Assembly (NCBI RefSeq): GCF_004322705.1
Contig: NZ_SIZZ01000001.1
Coordinates: 992,001-1,056,000, forward strand
From: Dyella terrae
GTDB lineage: Bacteria; Pseudomonadota; Gammaproteobacteria; Xanthomonadales; Rhodanobacteraceae
Direction of reading: 5' to 3'
Length of the DNA stretch: 64,000 nt
A program made the translations under genes and the position numbers. The notes beneath the pieces were generated by a model. It worked only from the letters and a program-made list of their open reading frames with translations. It did no database searches and was not told the origin of the DNA. How positions within the stretch are numbered: position 1 is the stretch's first letter; each line of letters begins with the position of its first letter. Positions 52,856-61,434 of the stretch are shown here, piece by piece.

Positions 52856-53440
52856 ATGAACCTGTCGCGATTGGCCGTTCTTGCCGTCACTACGCTGGTC
52901 GTCACGGCGTGTGCGTCGGTCAGTGTCACCAATGAATGGCGTGATCCGGGCTGGAGCGGACCGCCGGCATCCAACGTGCTTGTCGTCGGCGTGGCACGAG
53001 GCGACACGACCCGTCGCATCTTCGAAGACACCTTCGTGCAGCAGCTGCACTCGGCCGGATACCAGGCCGCAGCGAGCTACGCATCGATCCCGCCGGGTAG
53101 TGACGGTAGTGCCAAGCTCGGCGAACTGGTCAAGCACACCGGCGCGGAAATCATCCTGGTGACGCGACTGCAGCGCGTTGAACAGCGCGTCAACGTCACA
53201 CCGTCCGGCCCCGGTTACGGCGGCTTCTACGGCTGGTACGGCGGCGCCTGGGCATCAACGCCGAGCGTCACGCAGTACGAAGTGGTGACGTTGGAAACCA
53301 GCATCTGGGACGCGCGTTCGGAGAAGCTGGTCTGGACCGTGACGACGCAAGGCCTGGGGACCAACGACATTCCCAAGGCCACGCAGCAACTCGCCGCGAC
53401 TCTGATCCCCAAGCTCAAGGCTGACGGGGTCCTGCGCTGA
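52856..53440 (+). CDS. Lipoprotein, DUF4136-like
   Basis: A 194-residue predicted lipoprotein: signal core with lipobox VTACAS (C19). The mature domain reads SNVLVVGVARGDTTRRIFED, YQAAASYASIPP and ILVTRLQRVEQ, which resembles DUF4136-type proteins. A Gly/Tyr-rich stretch (GPGYGGFYGWYGGAW) sits in the middle. The ATG at 52856 follows GGAGAGG. It is divergent from the OMP/repeat pair, and the double motif site lies about 270 bases upstream. Confidence 0.8.
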   Translation: MNLSRLAVLAVTTLVVTACASVSVTNEWRDPGWSGPPASNVLVVGVARGDTTRRIFEDTFVQQLHSAGYQAAASYASIPPGSDGSAKLGELVKHTGAEIILVTRLQRVEQRVNVTPSGPGYGGFYGWYGGAWASTPSVTQYEVVTLETSIWDARSEKLVWTVTTQGLGTNDIPKATQQLAATLIPKLKADGVLR

Positions 53441-53508
53441 TCCGGTGCACGTCCATCGCTCGCGGCGCCTTGAGGCGTTCGCGAGCATTGACCCGAAGAG
53501 GTGATCAC

Positions 53509-53976
53509 ATGAAAGCATGGTCGATGCTGCTGGGCACCGCGCTGGTCGCCCTTGGCAGCCTGTCCGCAAACGCCCAGCAACCTCCGGCGTATCCGGCCCA
53601 GGGCCAGAGCGCCGAGAAGCAGGCCTCCGACACGCAGGCCTGTCGAGGCTGGGCGCAGAGCAATACCGGTATTGACCCCAACGTCGCGTCGCAGCCCGCG
53701 CCGCAGCAGACGGGCACGACCGTCGGCGGTGGGCAGCGTGCGCGCGGGGCCGTGCGTGGCGCGGCGGCGGGTGCCGTGGTCGGTGGCGTGGCCAACGACG
53801 ATGCCGGCCATGGCGCTGCCGTGGGTGCGGCAGCGGGCGTGGTCGCGGGGGGCTCCAGGGCACGGCAGGAGCGCCGGGCGGCCAATGCCAATGCCGAAGC
53901 CCAGCAATCGTCAGCCATGAATACCTTCAACCAGGCGTACGCCAGCTGCATGCGCGGCAAGGGCTACACCCTCTGA
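53509..53976 (+). CDS. Glycine-zipper (YMGG-type) exported protein
   Basis: A 155-residue exported protein. Signal peptide to SANA, then a polar linker, a Gly/Ala zipper GAVRGAAAGAVVGGVANDDA and GHGAAVGAAAGVVAGGS, and a C-terminal helix with two cysteines overall (ACRGW, SCMRGKG). Glycine zippers insert into or pack against membranes. GAGGTGATCAC precedes the ATG at 53509. It is 68 bases after the lipoprotein and probably co-transcribed. Confidence 0.82.
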   Translation: MKAWSMLLGTALVALGSLSANAQQPPAYPAQGQSAEKQASDTQACRGWAQSNTGIDPNVASQPAPQQTGTTVGGGQRARGAVRGAAAGAVVGGVANDDAGHGAAVGAAAGVVAGGSRARQERRAANANAEAQQSSAMNTFNQAYASCMRGKGYTL

Positions 53977-54031
53977 GTCGCGGGCCGGGGACGACCTCCG
54001 GCACACCTGCCCGGCCTGGACCAGTGCTAAC

Positions 54032-54058
54032 TTCCCCGGGGTCTACTACCTCGGGGAA
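54032..54058 (+). promoter_or_regulatory. Possible ribosome-site-masking hairpin
   Basis: TTCCCCG (54032-54038) pairs with CGGGGAA (54052-54058), and the right arm contains the GGGGAA ribosome site of the next gene (ATG at 54065). If it folds, it would sequester the site. Confidence 0.35.
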
Positions 54059-54064
54059 TGCACC

Positions 54065-54532
54065 ATGCGATTTGCCACACTTGCCTTGCTCACCGGCCTC
54101 GTCATTGCCGGTTTCACCGCGCCGGCCTTTGCCAACGACGATGCCACGGACGTTGCGGCCATCCGCAAGGTCATGAGCGACACCGAAGCGGCATGGAACC
54201 GTGGCGACATCGAGACCTTTGCCGCCGGCTACAAGGACTCGCCCGACACCACCTTCGTCGGCGCCAGTGTGCGCAAGGGCTTCCAGCCGATCCTCGCCAG
54301 CTATCGCAAGAACTACGCGAACAAGGATCAGATGGGCAAGCTCACCTATTCGGATATCGACGTGCGCGTGCTTCCCTGTGCGGACGGCAAGGCGCAGTAT
54401 GCGATCGTCACCGGTCGCTTCCATCTCGACCGCTCCGCGCACGGCACCGCCGCGAAGGACGATGGCATTTTCTCGCTGGTCTGGGAGAAGACGAAGGATG
54501 GCTGGAAGATGATCCACGATCACACCAGCTGA
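54065..54532 (+). CDS. Secreted NTF2-like (SnoaL/DUF4440) protein
   Basis: A 155-residue exported protein (signal to about residue 23, AFAND). The mature part is a small alpha+beta NTF2-like fold: IRKVMSDTEAAWNRGDIETF, YSDIDVRVLP and GRFHLDRSAHG, with KTKDGWKMIHDHTS at the end. Such domains bind small ligands or act as simple enzymes; no catalytic dyad is evident. It is last of three co-directional genes with the lipoprotein and glycine-zipper genes. A repeat element follows. Confidence 0.85.
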   Translation: MRFATLALLTGLVIAGFTAPAFANDDATDVAAIRKVMSDTEAAWNRGDIETFAAGYKDSPDTTFVGASVRKGFQPILASYRKNYANKDQMGKLTYSDIDVRVLPCADGKAQYAIVTGRFHLDRSAHGTAAKDDGIFSLVWEKTKDGWKMIHDHTS

Positions 54533-54540
54533 CTGGTGAG

Positions 54541-54644
54541 ATCGGTGAATGGTGAAGAGTGAACGGCAAACGGTAAGAGCGCGGAGCTGCAATGCTCTTA
54601 CTGTTCACCGTTTACTGTTACCCGATTACTGTTCGCCGTTCACT
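54541..54644. repeat. GTGAATGGTGAA/GTGAACGG repeat element with stem
   Basis: A block of short, imperfect GTGAAcGG and cAAACGG units, with an internal GTAAGAGC (54573-54580) / GCTCTTAC (54594-54601) stem. The right half is rich in TTACTGTT/CGTTCAC. It lies downstream of the NTF2-like gene and touches the last codon of the lipoprotein on the other strand. The same word family occurs at 37346-37374. Confidence 0.55.
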
Positions 54645-55095
54645 GCGCCGCAGGCGCTCCCATGTACTTCGCACCCTGCACATGCCCCTGGTCATCCGCC
54701 AGGCACGTCCAGGGTGCTTGCGCGCCAGGCACCGTGATCGTCACGCCCACGCCGGCTTCGGCAGCGGCAACGTCAGTGACTTTCAGCGTTGACGAATCGA
54801 GATTGGTTTCCTTCGCCACCGCCGCCAGGCAGGCGTCGCGCGCGGCCGGATGGTCTTCACCCAGGCTGGCAGCCGGCGTGCCGCCCTGCGCAGCCGTGCC
54901 TGACATCGCTGGCGCGTTGACCGTCGAGGCCGGCGCAGTGGAAGGCGTCACGGCGGGATGCGAAGGCGGAATCGCCGGCGCGGAATGCGGGGCGGCCGGC
55001 GCCGTGTCGGACGTCGCGTCCTGATCGGACGAATGGCATGCCGCCAGGGTCAACGCGGCACTCGCGCACAACGCGAAAAGAGTGGGCCGATGCAT
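54640..55095 (-). CDS. Lipoprotein, unknown function
   Basis: A 151-residue predicted lipoprotein (lipobox LAAC, C20). The first half after it is low-complexity Pro/Ala/Ser (SAPAIPPSHPAVTPSTAP). The second half is a small folded part (RDACLAAVAKETNLDSSTLK, PWTCLADDQGHVQGAKYMG) with two cysteines that could pair. Not recognised by name; it resembles envelope proteins with peptidase-inhibitor-like ends. It is 87 bases downstream of the large exported protein gene, same strand. Confidence 0.7.
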   Translation of the reverse strand: MHRPTLFALCASAALTLAACHSSDQDATSDTAPAAPHSAPAIPPSHPAVTPSTAPASTVNAPAMSGTAAQGGTPAASLGEDHPAARDACLAAVAKETNLDSSTLKVTDVAAAEAGVGVTITVPGAQAPWTCLADDQGHVQGAKYMGAPAAQ

Positions 55096-55181
55096 AGGTC
55101 GGTGGCTCCTTCTGTTTGAGTCTCACCGACTACACCGGCCCGGCTGTTCCCTGAATGTGAACGGTTGACGCCAACGTTCAG

Positions 55182-57758
55182 TTAACGACGGCGACCACCA
55201 CCCATCCGCATGCCGCCACCACCACCAAAGCGACCTCCACCGGAACGCTCGCGATAACCGCCCATGCGTCCCTGGTAGCGATTGTCGTAGTTGCTGCGTT
55301 CGAAGTTCGAACCGCCGCGGTATTCACCATTGCGCGCGGCATTGACGTCGGCACCACGATCACGGGCAACGCGATCGGCATCGATGTTGGAGGTATCCGG
55401 GCGCTGGGCACGATCGGCCGCGGCCGGCTTGTCGACTGGCTGCCAGCCATTGTCCTTGTCGTACTTGTAGACGTTGCCATCCTTGCCTGCGTAGATCGAA
55501 TCGTTCGCAGCGACGACGCCGCCCCGGTTCACCTCGCCCGATGCGCGATCATAGGTGACGTAACCGGCGCCCTTGGCATTGCCACCCGCCCCTTGCGTGT
55601 TGAATGCACCCGCTGCGCCCGCGCCCTGGTCGGTGCGCCCCGCTGCGCCGGCCGATTGCGTGACGCGCCCGGTTTCCGTGTTCACCGTGGTGCGACTGCC
55701 GCCGGCCACGGCATTGCCGGTATACGGGTTGACGGCCGCGCCGCCCTGCCCGGCAACCACGCGTCCGGTTTGCGGGTTATAACGAATGCCTGCCGCTGCC
55801 GCCGTCGTCGTCCCGGTGTAGATATTGGTGTTGACGCCGGCACGACCCACGCCGCGACCGCCCGTCGCTTCGTTGTAGTAACCACCTCGCGCACCACGGC
55901 CGTAGTTGCCCGTCCAGGGATCGGCCCACGCGGCGCGCTGGCCCTGGACGACGCTGTTGCCCCATCGACCATAGACATTGGCCACGGCAATGCCGCCGCC
56001 CCAGTAACCGGGATAGTAGGGATAGTAGCCACCCCAGTAGCCCCACGGGCCCCACCACGGGCCGTACCAGGCACTGGACCATGCCATGCCCCACGCGAAA
56101 CCAAAGCTCCAGCCCACCCACGGATCCCAACCGAAGGCGACGCCGAAACCGTACGTGGCAGGGCAGCCGTACCAGTAATCAGCCACCCAGGGATTGCAGG
56201 CGTAACCGGTGCCGTAAACCACCACGCCGTCACTCACCACCGTGCCGTAGTAACCGGGTGTGTAACCGACATACACGGTATCGCCGTCGTAACCGTACAC
56301 GCGCACATAGGTGACGTAGTAAAGCGGCGAGCTCGGCGGAATCGCGTAGATGACGCTGGGCACGCTCAAGGCAACGGCCCAGGGCCCATTCGGGCTGCCC
56401 GACGTAAACCAGACACCGTTCTGTACGGCAAAGTAGCTGACGTCCGTGACCTTGATCACCGGCACCGCCGTGTTCCATGCGTACGAAAGCGACGTGCCGT
56501 CGATGGGTTTGAATTGCGGCTGCCCGTCATAGGTCAGCTGCAGTTTCGCCTGCTTGCGATTGACCGACGCCGTCTGCGGAATCGCGTTGGCAATGAGCGA
56601 TTCACGTGCTTCCGGTGTATCGGGGATCGACGCGAGAACCGCACTCTTGGGGCTATCGGACGGAATCTTGGCGAAGTCGGGCGGCAGGTTGCGGCCATCG
56701 ACGAAACGCCAGGGTCCGTTGGTCGAATTCGAGGTGAACCAGCGTCCGGAAATAAGGACATACCAGGCCCCGTCGTGGCCCTGGTCGACGAAGACATCCG
56801 ACCCGGTGTTGCTGGCGTAGGCGAGCTGGGTGTTAGGCACGGCGTCGAATTGCGGTTCACCGTCAAACTGGATCAATTCGGTTGGCGAACTGCGCAACAC
56901 GATCTCCGGCGTAACGCCACGATCAAGTGCCGTTTTCAGGGCCGGAGGCGGCTGATCCAGTACATCGACCAGCTTCGCATCCACCGCCTGCTTCTTGGCC
57001 TGCTCGAGCGCAGGCGACACGCTGGTCGCGCTTGTCCACTGTGCCTGAAGGCTGCTTGCCGTCATCCAGCGACCGGCCACCGCCAGGTAATACTTGCCGC
57101 CCTGCTCCAGCACAAGTGAACGCGTATTGATCACGCGCGACACACCCGTTACGCCGGAGGACTTGAATACCGGCTTCCCGTCGATCAAAACCAGCAAGGC
57201 AGGCTGGAAGGCAAACACGATGTCCGGCGGATCATTCTTGACTGCGGCCTTGTTGTCGAACTTCATTTGCTGGCTGATCACCAGCGACGCCTGCAAGGTG
57301 TCCAGACTCACTACCTGACCGCCACGCTTGGCAATCTCACGCAGCGCGGCAAGATACGTATCCTGCCTGGCCGTGTCGGTCGGGAAGCTCACCTTCTCCA
57401 CCGTCAGGTTCGAAAGCGCCACGGTATGCGCCATCTTGTCGGTGTCCGTGCGCGCGCTGAACCACATCACGCCGTAACTGAGCTTGTCATGCTGCTTGCC
57501 GTCACTGCCCGTGACCGTGCCGGTACGCACCGCCACGGCAGCACGGCCCTTGAGCTGGTTGCCTTCCCAGCTGTCGAGCTGCGGCTGGTGGATGACCAGA
57601 TGCTGGCCGCTGACGTCATAGGTGCGCGGCCATTGTCCGGTGCGGGGCGCGTTGGCCGCGCTCGCCGACGGCGTCGGATGGGGCTGCTGTGCCAGCGCGA
57701 GCGTCCCGCCGGTGCACACCAGGATCAGAACGAGGATGACGTACCTGAGCTTCAACAT
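55182..57758 (-). CDS. Large secreted Trp/Gly/Tyr-rich protein with triplicated GRW-type repeats
   Basis: An 858-residue exported protein (signal to about residue 23). Three units share a DG(K/E/Q)P(V/Q)F start and a GRW/GVW-end: residues 192-241 (AGRWMTASSLQAQW), 298-350 (SGRWFTSNSTNGPW) and 410-460 (NGVWFTSGSPNGPW). Residues 495-620 are extremely rich in Trp, Gly, Tyr and Pro (YGPWWGPWGYWGGYYPYYPG). A Gly/Arg-rich C-terminus follows (GGGRFGGGGGMRMGGGRRR). The repeats resemble carbohydrate-binding-like modules; a surface scaffold or binding protein is plausible. Last gene of the DUF3300 operon, 22 bases after the barrel gene. ATG at 57758 follows GAGGTGGATC. Confidence 0.82.
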   Translation of the reverse strand: MLKLRYVILVLILVCTGGTLALAQQPHPTPSASAANAPRTGQWPRTYDVSGQHLVIHQPQLDSWEGNQLKGRAAVAVRTGTVTGSDGKQHDKLSYGVMWFSARTDTDKMAHTVALSNLTVEKVSFPTDTARQDTYLAALREIAKRGGQVVSLDTLQASLVISQQMKFDNKAAVKNDPPDIVFAFQPALLVLIDGKPVFKSSGVTGVSRVINTRSLVLEQGGKYYLAVAGRWMTASSLQAQWTSATSVSPALEQAKKQAVDAKLVDVLDQPPPALKTALDRGVTPEIVLRSSPTELIQFDGEPQFDAVPNTQLAYASNTGSDVFVDQGHDGAWYVLISGRWFTSNSTNGPWRFVDGRNLPPDFAKIPSDSPKSAVLASIPDTPEARESLIANAIPQTASVNRKQAKLQLTYDGQPQFKPIDGTSLSYAWNTAVPVIKVTDVSYFAVQNGVWFTSGSPNGPWAVALSVPSVIYAIPPSSPLYYVTYVRVYGYDGDTVYVGYTPGYYGTVVSDGVVVYGTGYACNPWVADYWYGCPATYGFGVAFGWDPWVGWSFGFAWGMAWSSAWYGPWWGPWGYWGGYYPYYPGYWGGGIAVANVYGRWGNSVVQGQRAAWADPWTGNYGRGARGGYYNEATGGRGVGRAGVNTNIYTGTTTAAAAGIRYNPQTGRVVAGQGGAAVNPYTGNAVAGGSRTTVNTETGRVTQSAGAAGRTDQGAGAAGAFNTQGAGGNAKGAGYVTYDRASGEVNRGGVVAANDSIYAGKDGNVYKYDKDNGWQPVDKPAAADRAQRPDTSNIDADRVARDRGADVNAARNGEYRGGSNFERSNYDNRYQGRMGGYRERSGGGRFGGGGGMRMGGGRRR

Positions 57759-57780
57759 GATCCACCTCGATGGGACGAGT

Positions 57781-59070
57781 TCAACGCCACGCGCTGCCAA
57801 CTTGCAGATACCAGGCGTGATCGTCCGGACCCCAGGCCCAGTCGACGCCCATGTACATGCCCAATTGCCTTGCGATCAGATAACGAAAGCCCACGCCCTT
57901 GGTCGCCTCGTTGTCGGCATCGCCGAAACTGACGCGGCGTCCCCACGCGCGACCGACGCCGCCGAACGCCAGCAATGCCCAGCGACGCGTCAGGTTCCAG
58001 CGCATCTCCGCTTCCAGCATCGCCACGGAGGTGTCCTGATACCGCGCACTGGGAATGCCGCGCAGGTCGATAAAGGGCAGCTGATAGAACGGCACGTCAC
58101 CGCGGGCTGACCGGTAGTCGGCGCGCAAACCAAGGATCCAGCGGTTGTCCGCGAAGGGGATGTAACCGAAGGTGTGTGCGCGATAGGCCTGGTAGGTGTT
58201 GTCGCTGCCAATGCCGGGCCCGTAGAAGGTGCCTTCGATCATGGTCAGCATGCCCTTGTTGGGCGTCAGCGTGTTGTCGCGCGAATCGTATTCAATGGCA
58301 ACGCCCAGACCCGACGACTTTTTGGCGAACTCCTTCGGTTTGAAGTACTGATTGTCGCTCTCGAAGTTGAGTTTGCTCTCGAGGTCGATGTAGATCCACT
58401 GCGCCGACACATACCACTTGCTGAAGCCAAGACGCCTCGACACACGCTGGAACAGCATCACGCCATCCAGGTTGTAGCCGATCTTGTGCGACGGCAGCAG
58501 ACCGGCCTGGGTGTAGTAATTCAGGTTGACTGACGCCTTGCCACCCCCCACCGAATAGCGCCAGGCATCGTCCTTGAAATGGAACTTGCCGCCGCCACCG
58601 CCGCCCTTGGTGCCGTTTTCCGTCGCGGCGACGCCGAAGCCATAGATGTCCGGCGGAATGACGTCACCACGATCCCTGGACTCCTGCGACTGCCTGGGCC
58701 GGTGGAACCACACGGCCGATGCGCCGAGGCCATTGCCGACGGCGGGCTCGGTGATGATGATCGGCACCAGCAGGAATCCGCGGTGCTGCAACAGCCAGCG
58801 TGACATGTCGAAGGATCCGTCCTGTGGATCCTTCAACAGCTGCCAGAACGTCTGTTTCGGCGGAGCATCGTCCGTGGTGGGTTTGCTGCTGACGGCGTCG
58901 GTGGATTTCGACACCGGCTCCGTCGTTTTCTCGGCAATGGGCGAAGCGTCCTGCGCAGCCACCGAAGTGGAATGGACGAACGCCATGCCCAACGCGACCA
59001 GCAGCGCATACCGCAAACGAAAACGCGTTCCGACAACAAACGGTCCTTCCATGTGCTGGCTCATCCTCAT
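57781..59070 (-). CDS. Omp85-superfamily (BamA/TamA-like) outer-membrane barrel
   Basis: A 429-residue exported protein. Signal peptide and a polar linker to about residue 75, then strands of the surface-antigen type: LGVAIEYDSRDNTLTPNKGM and GVGFRYLIARQLGMYMGVD, with DLRGIPSARYQDTSVAMLEA typical of the D15/BamA C-terminal barrel. No POTRA domains precede it, so it is a barrel-only member and not BamA itself. ATG at 59070 is assumed; ATGs at 59064 and 59052 also exist. It sits in the DUF3300 operon, 19 bases after DUF2950, and could export or anchor the next gene's product. Confidence 0.78.
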   Translation of the reverse strand: MRMSQHMEGPFVVGTRFRLRYALLVALGMAFVHSTSVAAQDASPIAEKTTEPVSKSTDAVSSKPTTDDAPPKQTFWQLLKDPQDGSFDMSRWLLQHRGFLLVPIIITEPAVGNGLGASAVWFHRPRQSQESRDRGDVIPPDIYGFGVAATENGTKGGGGGGKFHFKDDAWRYSVGGGKASVNLNYYTQAGLLPSHKIGYNLDGVMLFQRVSRRLGFSKWYVSAQWIYIDLESKLNFESDNQYFKPKEFAKKSSGLGVAIEYDSRDNTLTPNKGMLTMIEGTFYGPGIGSDNTYQAYRAHTFGYIPFADNRWILGLRADYRSARGDVPFYQLPFIDLRGIPSARYQDTSVAMLEAEMRWNLTRRWALLAFGGVGRAWGRRVSFGDADNEATKGVGFRYLIARQLGMYMGVDWAWGPDDHAWYLQVGSAWR

Positions 59071-59089
59071 CCATCCCCATGGCAGGCGG

Positions 59090-59986
59090 TTATTGGTCGG
59101 GCGTGACTTCTTTCCAACTGCTGTCCGGGTCGAACTTGGTCATGGCCGTCGCGATCTTGGCGCTGTCCTTGCCAAGGTCCTTCTCGAAGATCTCGCCGTC
59201 GTGACTGACCATGAAGGTCATCACGCCGGTGCGCCCGTACTGCGAGGGGTAGCCAACCAGTGCAAAGCCGTTGCGCATCTTTCCGCCGACGACGTAGTTG
59301 TAGGCGCCGCCAGGCGCGGACGCACCTTGCGCCGTCAGCACATGGAACTGGTAGCCGTTGAATCCTTCGCCCTGCTTGTGGGATGCGAACTCGGGGCCAA
59401 GCGGGCTCTCCGGCTCGCCGTCCTTGTCTGGCCAATACAGTCCGTCGTGCTTGCCGGGCGAGCTGATCAGTTTCTCTGCATAGACCGGAAGACCGACGAA
59501 CTTTGTCGCCAGCGTCGCGTACTCGCGCTGTGCGTCGTAGTACGCCAGCATGCCCTGCATGACGGCCAGTTCGTTGGCGCCGATCCGGCGGGCCAGGATC
59601 TCGTCCTTGCCGCCCTTGACATCGAAATGCCAGCCGTCGGCTTTCTTGACCAGCGGGATGGGCAAGCTCCAGGTGTCCTTGCCGACTTCCAGATGCGATG
59701 CCTTGTCATCACCGACGATGCGGTGCGATTCGTTGTAACGCGACAGGAAAGTATCGAGGTCTTCCTGGTCGATGCCTTCCGTGGGAATGAACGTTTTCCA
59801 GTCGGCGCCAAGAAGATTCGACAGTGCCTTCTCGTCATGCGACTTGATGGCCTGGACAAAGGCTTCGGCCGCTTTGTCCGCCGAAGGGAACGCTTCCTGC
59901 GCAAGGACGCTGCCAGCCATCGCCAGCGCGGCAACTACCAGCGTCGGCAGCAGGGAACGGGTGATCGATGAGCGCATCATGGGCAT
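59090..59986 (-). CDS. DUF2950 exported protein
   Basis: A 298-residue exported protein (signal to AQE) that matches DUF2950: PSADKAAEAFVQAIKSHDEK and DGLYWPDKDGEPESPLGPEF, then YQFHVLTAQGASAPGGAYNY and ERGNPS-free end KDLGKDSAKIATAMTKFDPD. DUF2950 genes are often found beside DUF3300 genes, as here, and the start is five bases after the DUF3300 stop. The biochemical role of the family is unknown. Confidence 0.92.
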   Translation of the reverse strand: MPMMRSSITRSLLPTLVVAALAMAGSVLAQEAFPSADKAAEAFVQAIKSHDEKALSNLLGADWKTFIPTEGIDQEDLDTFLSRYNESHRIVGDDKASHLEVGKDTWSLPIPLVKKADGWHFDVKGGKDEILARRIGANELAVMQGMLAYYDAQREYATLATKFVGLPVYAEKLISSPGKHDGLYWPDKDGEPESPLGPEFASHKQGEGFNGYQFHVLTAQGASAPGGAYNYVVGGKMRNGFALVGYPSQYGRTGVMTFMVSHDGEIFEKDLGKDSAKIATAMTKFDPDSSWKEVTPDQ

Positions 59987-59991
59987 TTCCT

Positions 59992-61434
59992 CTATCGACG
60001 GCCACGGCCACCGCCGCCACCACGCGACGGACTGGGACGGGATACCTGGCGACCCGACGACGAGGGCCGCTGGCTACGGAAGGACTGCTGGCTCGACTGT
60101 CCCCGCTGCATCTGCGAACGGGAAGCCGAGGGCTGCTGCACACCACTGAAGGCGCTGCCGCGATTGGACGACGCCTGGCGATTGCCGGCCTGACCGCCGC
60201 GATTGAAGTCACCGCCGCCGCGATTGCCGAAGTCACCGCCACGATCGGCCGTTCCTGCACGGTTGCCGCCGCGATTGGCGGTATTGCCGCGATCGCCACC
60301 GATGCCCTGCGAGCCTTGCCGGTTACCGGCACCCGCGCGGTCGCGCGAGGCCACGTTGTCCCGGCCCGCGCCCTGGTTCTGGCGAAGGTTGGACGCGGCG
60401 CCGCCACCCGTGCTGCGATTGAAATCGTTGAACGCATTCTGGCGCTGTGCATCGCGCGAATCGGTGCGCCCGCGATATGCCTGCCGCTGATCCGCGCCGC
60501 CGACGCCCGGCGAATACTTCTGGCGGCTGCCGGAATCGCGATAAGGCGTACCACGCCGGTTCTCGGCGTTGTGGTTCCAGCCGACGTTGCCGTTACGGTT
60601 GCCATTGCCGCTAATGCGATTATTGGTGTTGATGTTGTTGTAGCGATTGACGTTGATGTCGACGTCACCACCACCCCAGTTGCAACCGCCCCAAAGCGAG
60701 TTGGTGATCGCGATGCCAGCGCCAAAGGCAAGGCCCGCGGCGAGCCCGCTCATCACCGGATACGCGTATCCCGGCGGCGGCGGCCAGTACGGCGGCGGGT
60801 AGCTCGGGTAGGCCCATGAGCCATACACCACAGTGGGGTTGTAGCTCGGCACGTAGACCACTTGCGGATTGGTCGGCTGGATCTCGATCACCGTGGTATC
60901 GGGCGTCGACTGCTGCACGACCACCTTCTGCTGATCGTTGGATTTCAGGTTGCCGGCCTTCTGGGCCTGTGCGCGCAAGCGCTGCACCGAATCCATCACG
61001 TCCTTGGGTTGCGCCAGAAAGGCATCGCCGACGTTCTGGACCCAGTCCGGCTGTTGGGAGAACTGCGCCAACACCTGCGGAAAGGCGACGAGCGACTGCA
61101 CGCTGGGATCCCACGGCTGATTGGCGACTTCCTTGACGGCTTCGTCACCTTGCGACTTCGGGTGCGCCTTCGACCAGGCCGCCGCTTCCGCCACATCGCT
61201 GGGATACGTGGTCGCCATCAGGATCTGCGACAACAAGGCATCCGGATACAACGCGATCGGAGCGAGCAGCTGATCGAGCTGTTCCTTTTTGAAGACCGGG
61301 GCGCTCTGGCTGCTCGGGGCGGCCTGCGCGCTCGATGGGGATGGATTGCTTTGTGCACCCGTGGGCCCGGACATGATGCCCAGCATCACGAACAGCAATC
61401 CCGTGGAACCCGCTCGCCAGATCTGGCTGTTCAT
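59992..61434 (-). CDS. DUF3300 exported protein with RGG-type disordered tail
   Basis: A 480-residue exported protein. Signal to about residue 28, then the DUF3300 core: QLDQLLAPIALYPDALLSQI, MATTYPSDVAEAAAWSKAHP and PWDPSVQSLVAFPQVLAQFS, followed by NPQVVYVPSYNPTVVYGSWA and YPPPYWPPPPGYAYP. The last 220 residues are low-complexity Gly/Arg/Asn/Gln (NRGGNRAGTADRGG). First gene of the four-gene operon. The ATG at 61434 follows GGGAGTGAG. A GTAGTTTTAC copy lies in the promoter. Its role is unknown. Confidence 0.92.
   Translation of the reverse strand: MNSQIWRAGSTGLLFVMLGIMSGPTGAQSNPSPSSAQAAPSSQSAPVFKKEQLDQLLAPIALYPDALLSQILMATTYPSDVAEAAAWSKAHPKSQGDEAVKEVANQPWDPSVQSLVAFPQVLAQFSQQPDWVQNVGDAFLAQPKDVMDSVQRLRAQAQKAGNLKSNDQQKVVVQQSTPDTTVIEIQPTNPQVVYVPSYNPTVVYGSWAYPSYPPPYWPPPPGYAYPVMSGLAAGLAFGAGIAITNSLWGGCNWGGGDVDINVNRYNNINTNNRISGNGNRNGNVGWNHNAENRRGTPYRDSGSRQKYSPGVGGADQRQAYRGRTDSRDAQRQNAFNDFNRSTGGGAASNLRQNQGAGRDNVASRDRAGAGNRQGSQGIGGDRGNTANRGGNRAGTADRGGDFGNRGGGDFNRGGQAGNRQASSNRGSAFSGVQQPSASRSQMQRGQSSQQSFRSQRPSSSGRQVSRPSPSRGGGGGRGRR

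Noticed and set aside
55593-57119. 508-codon plus-strand frame opposite the large secreted protein
   Set aside because: Antisense to low-complexity GC-rich codons; no domain; composition unlike coding sequence elsewhere.
58646-59971. 441-codon plus-strand frame opposite DUF2950 and the barrel gene
   Set aside because: Antisense to a well-supported DUF2950 gene; no family resemblance.
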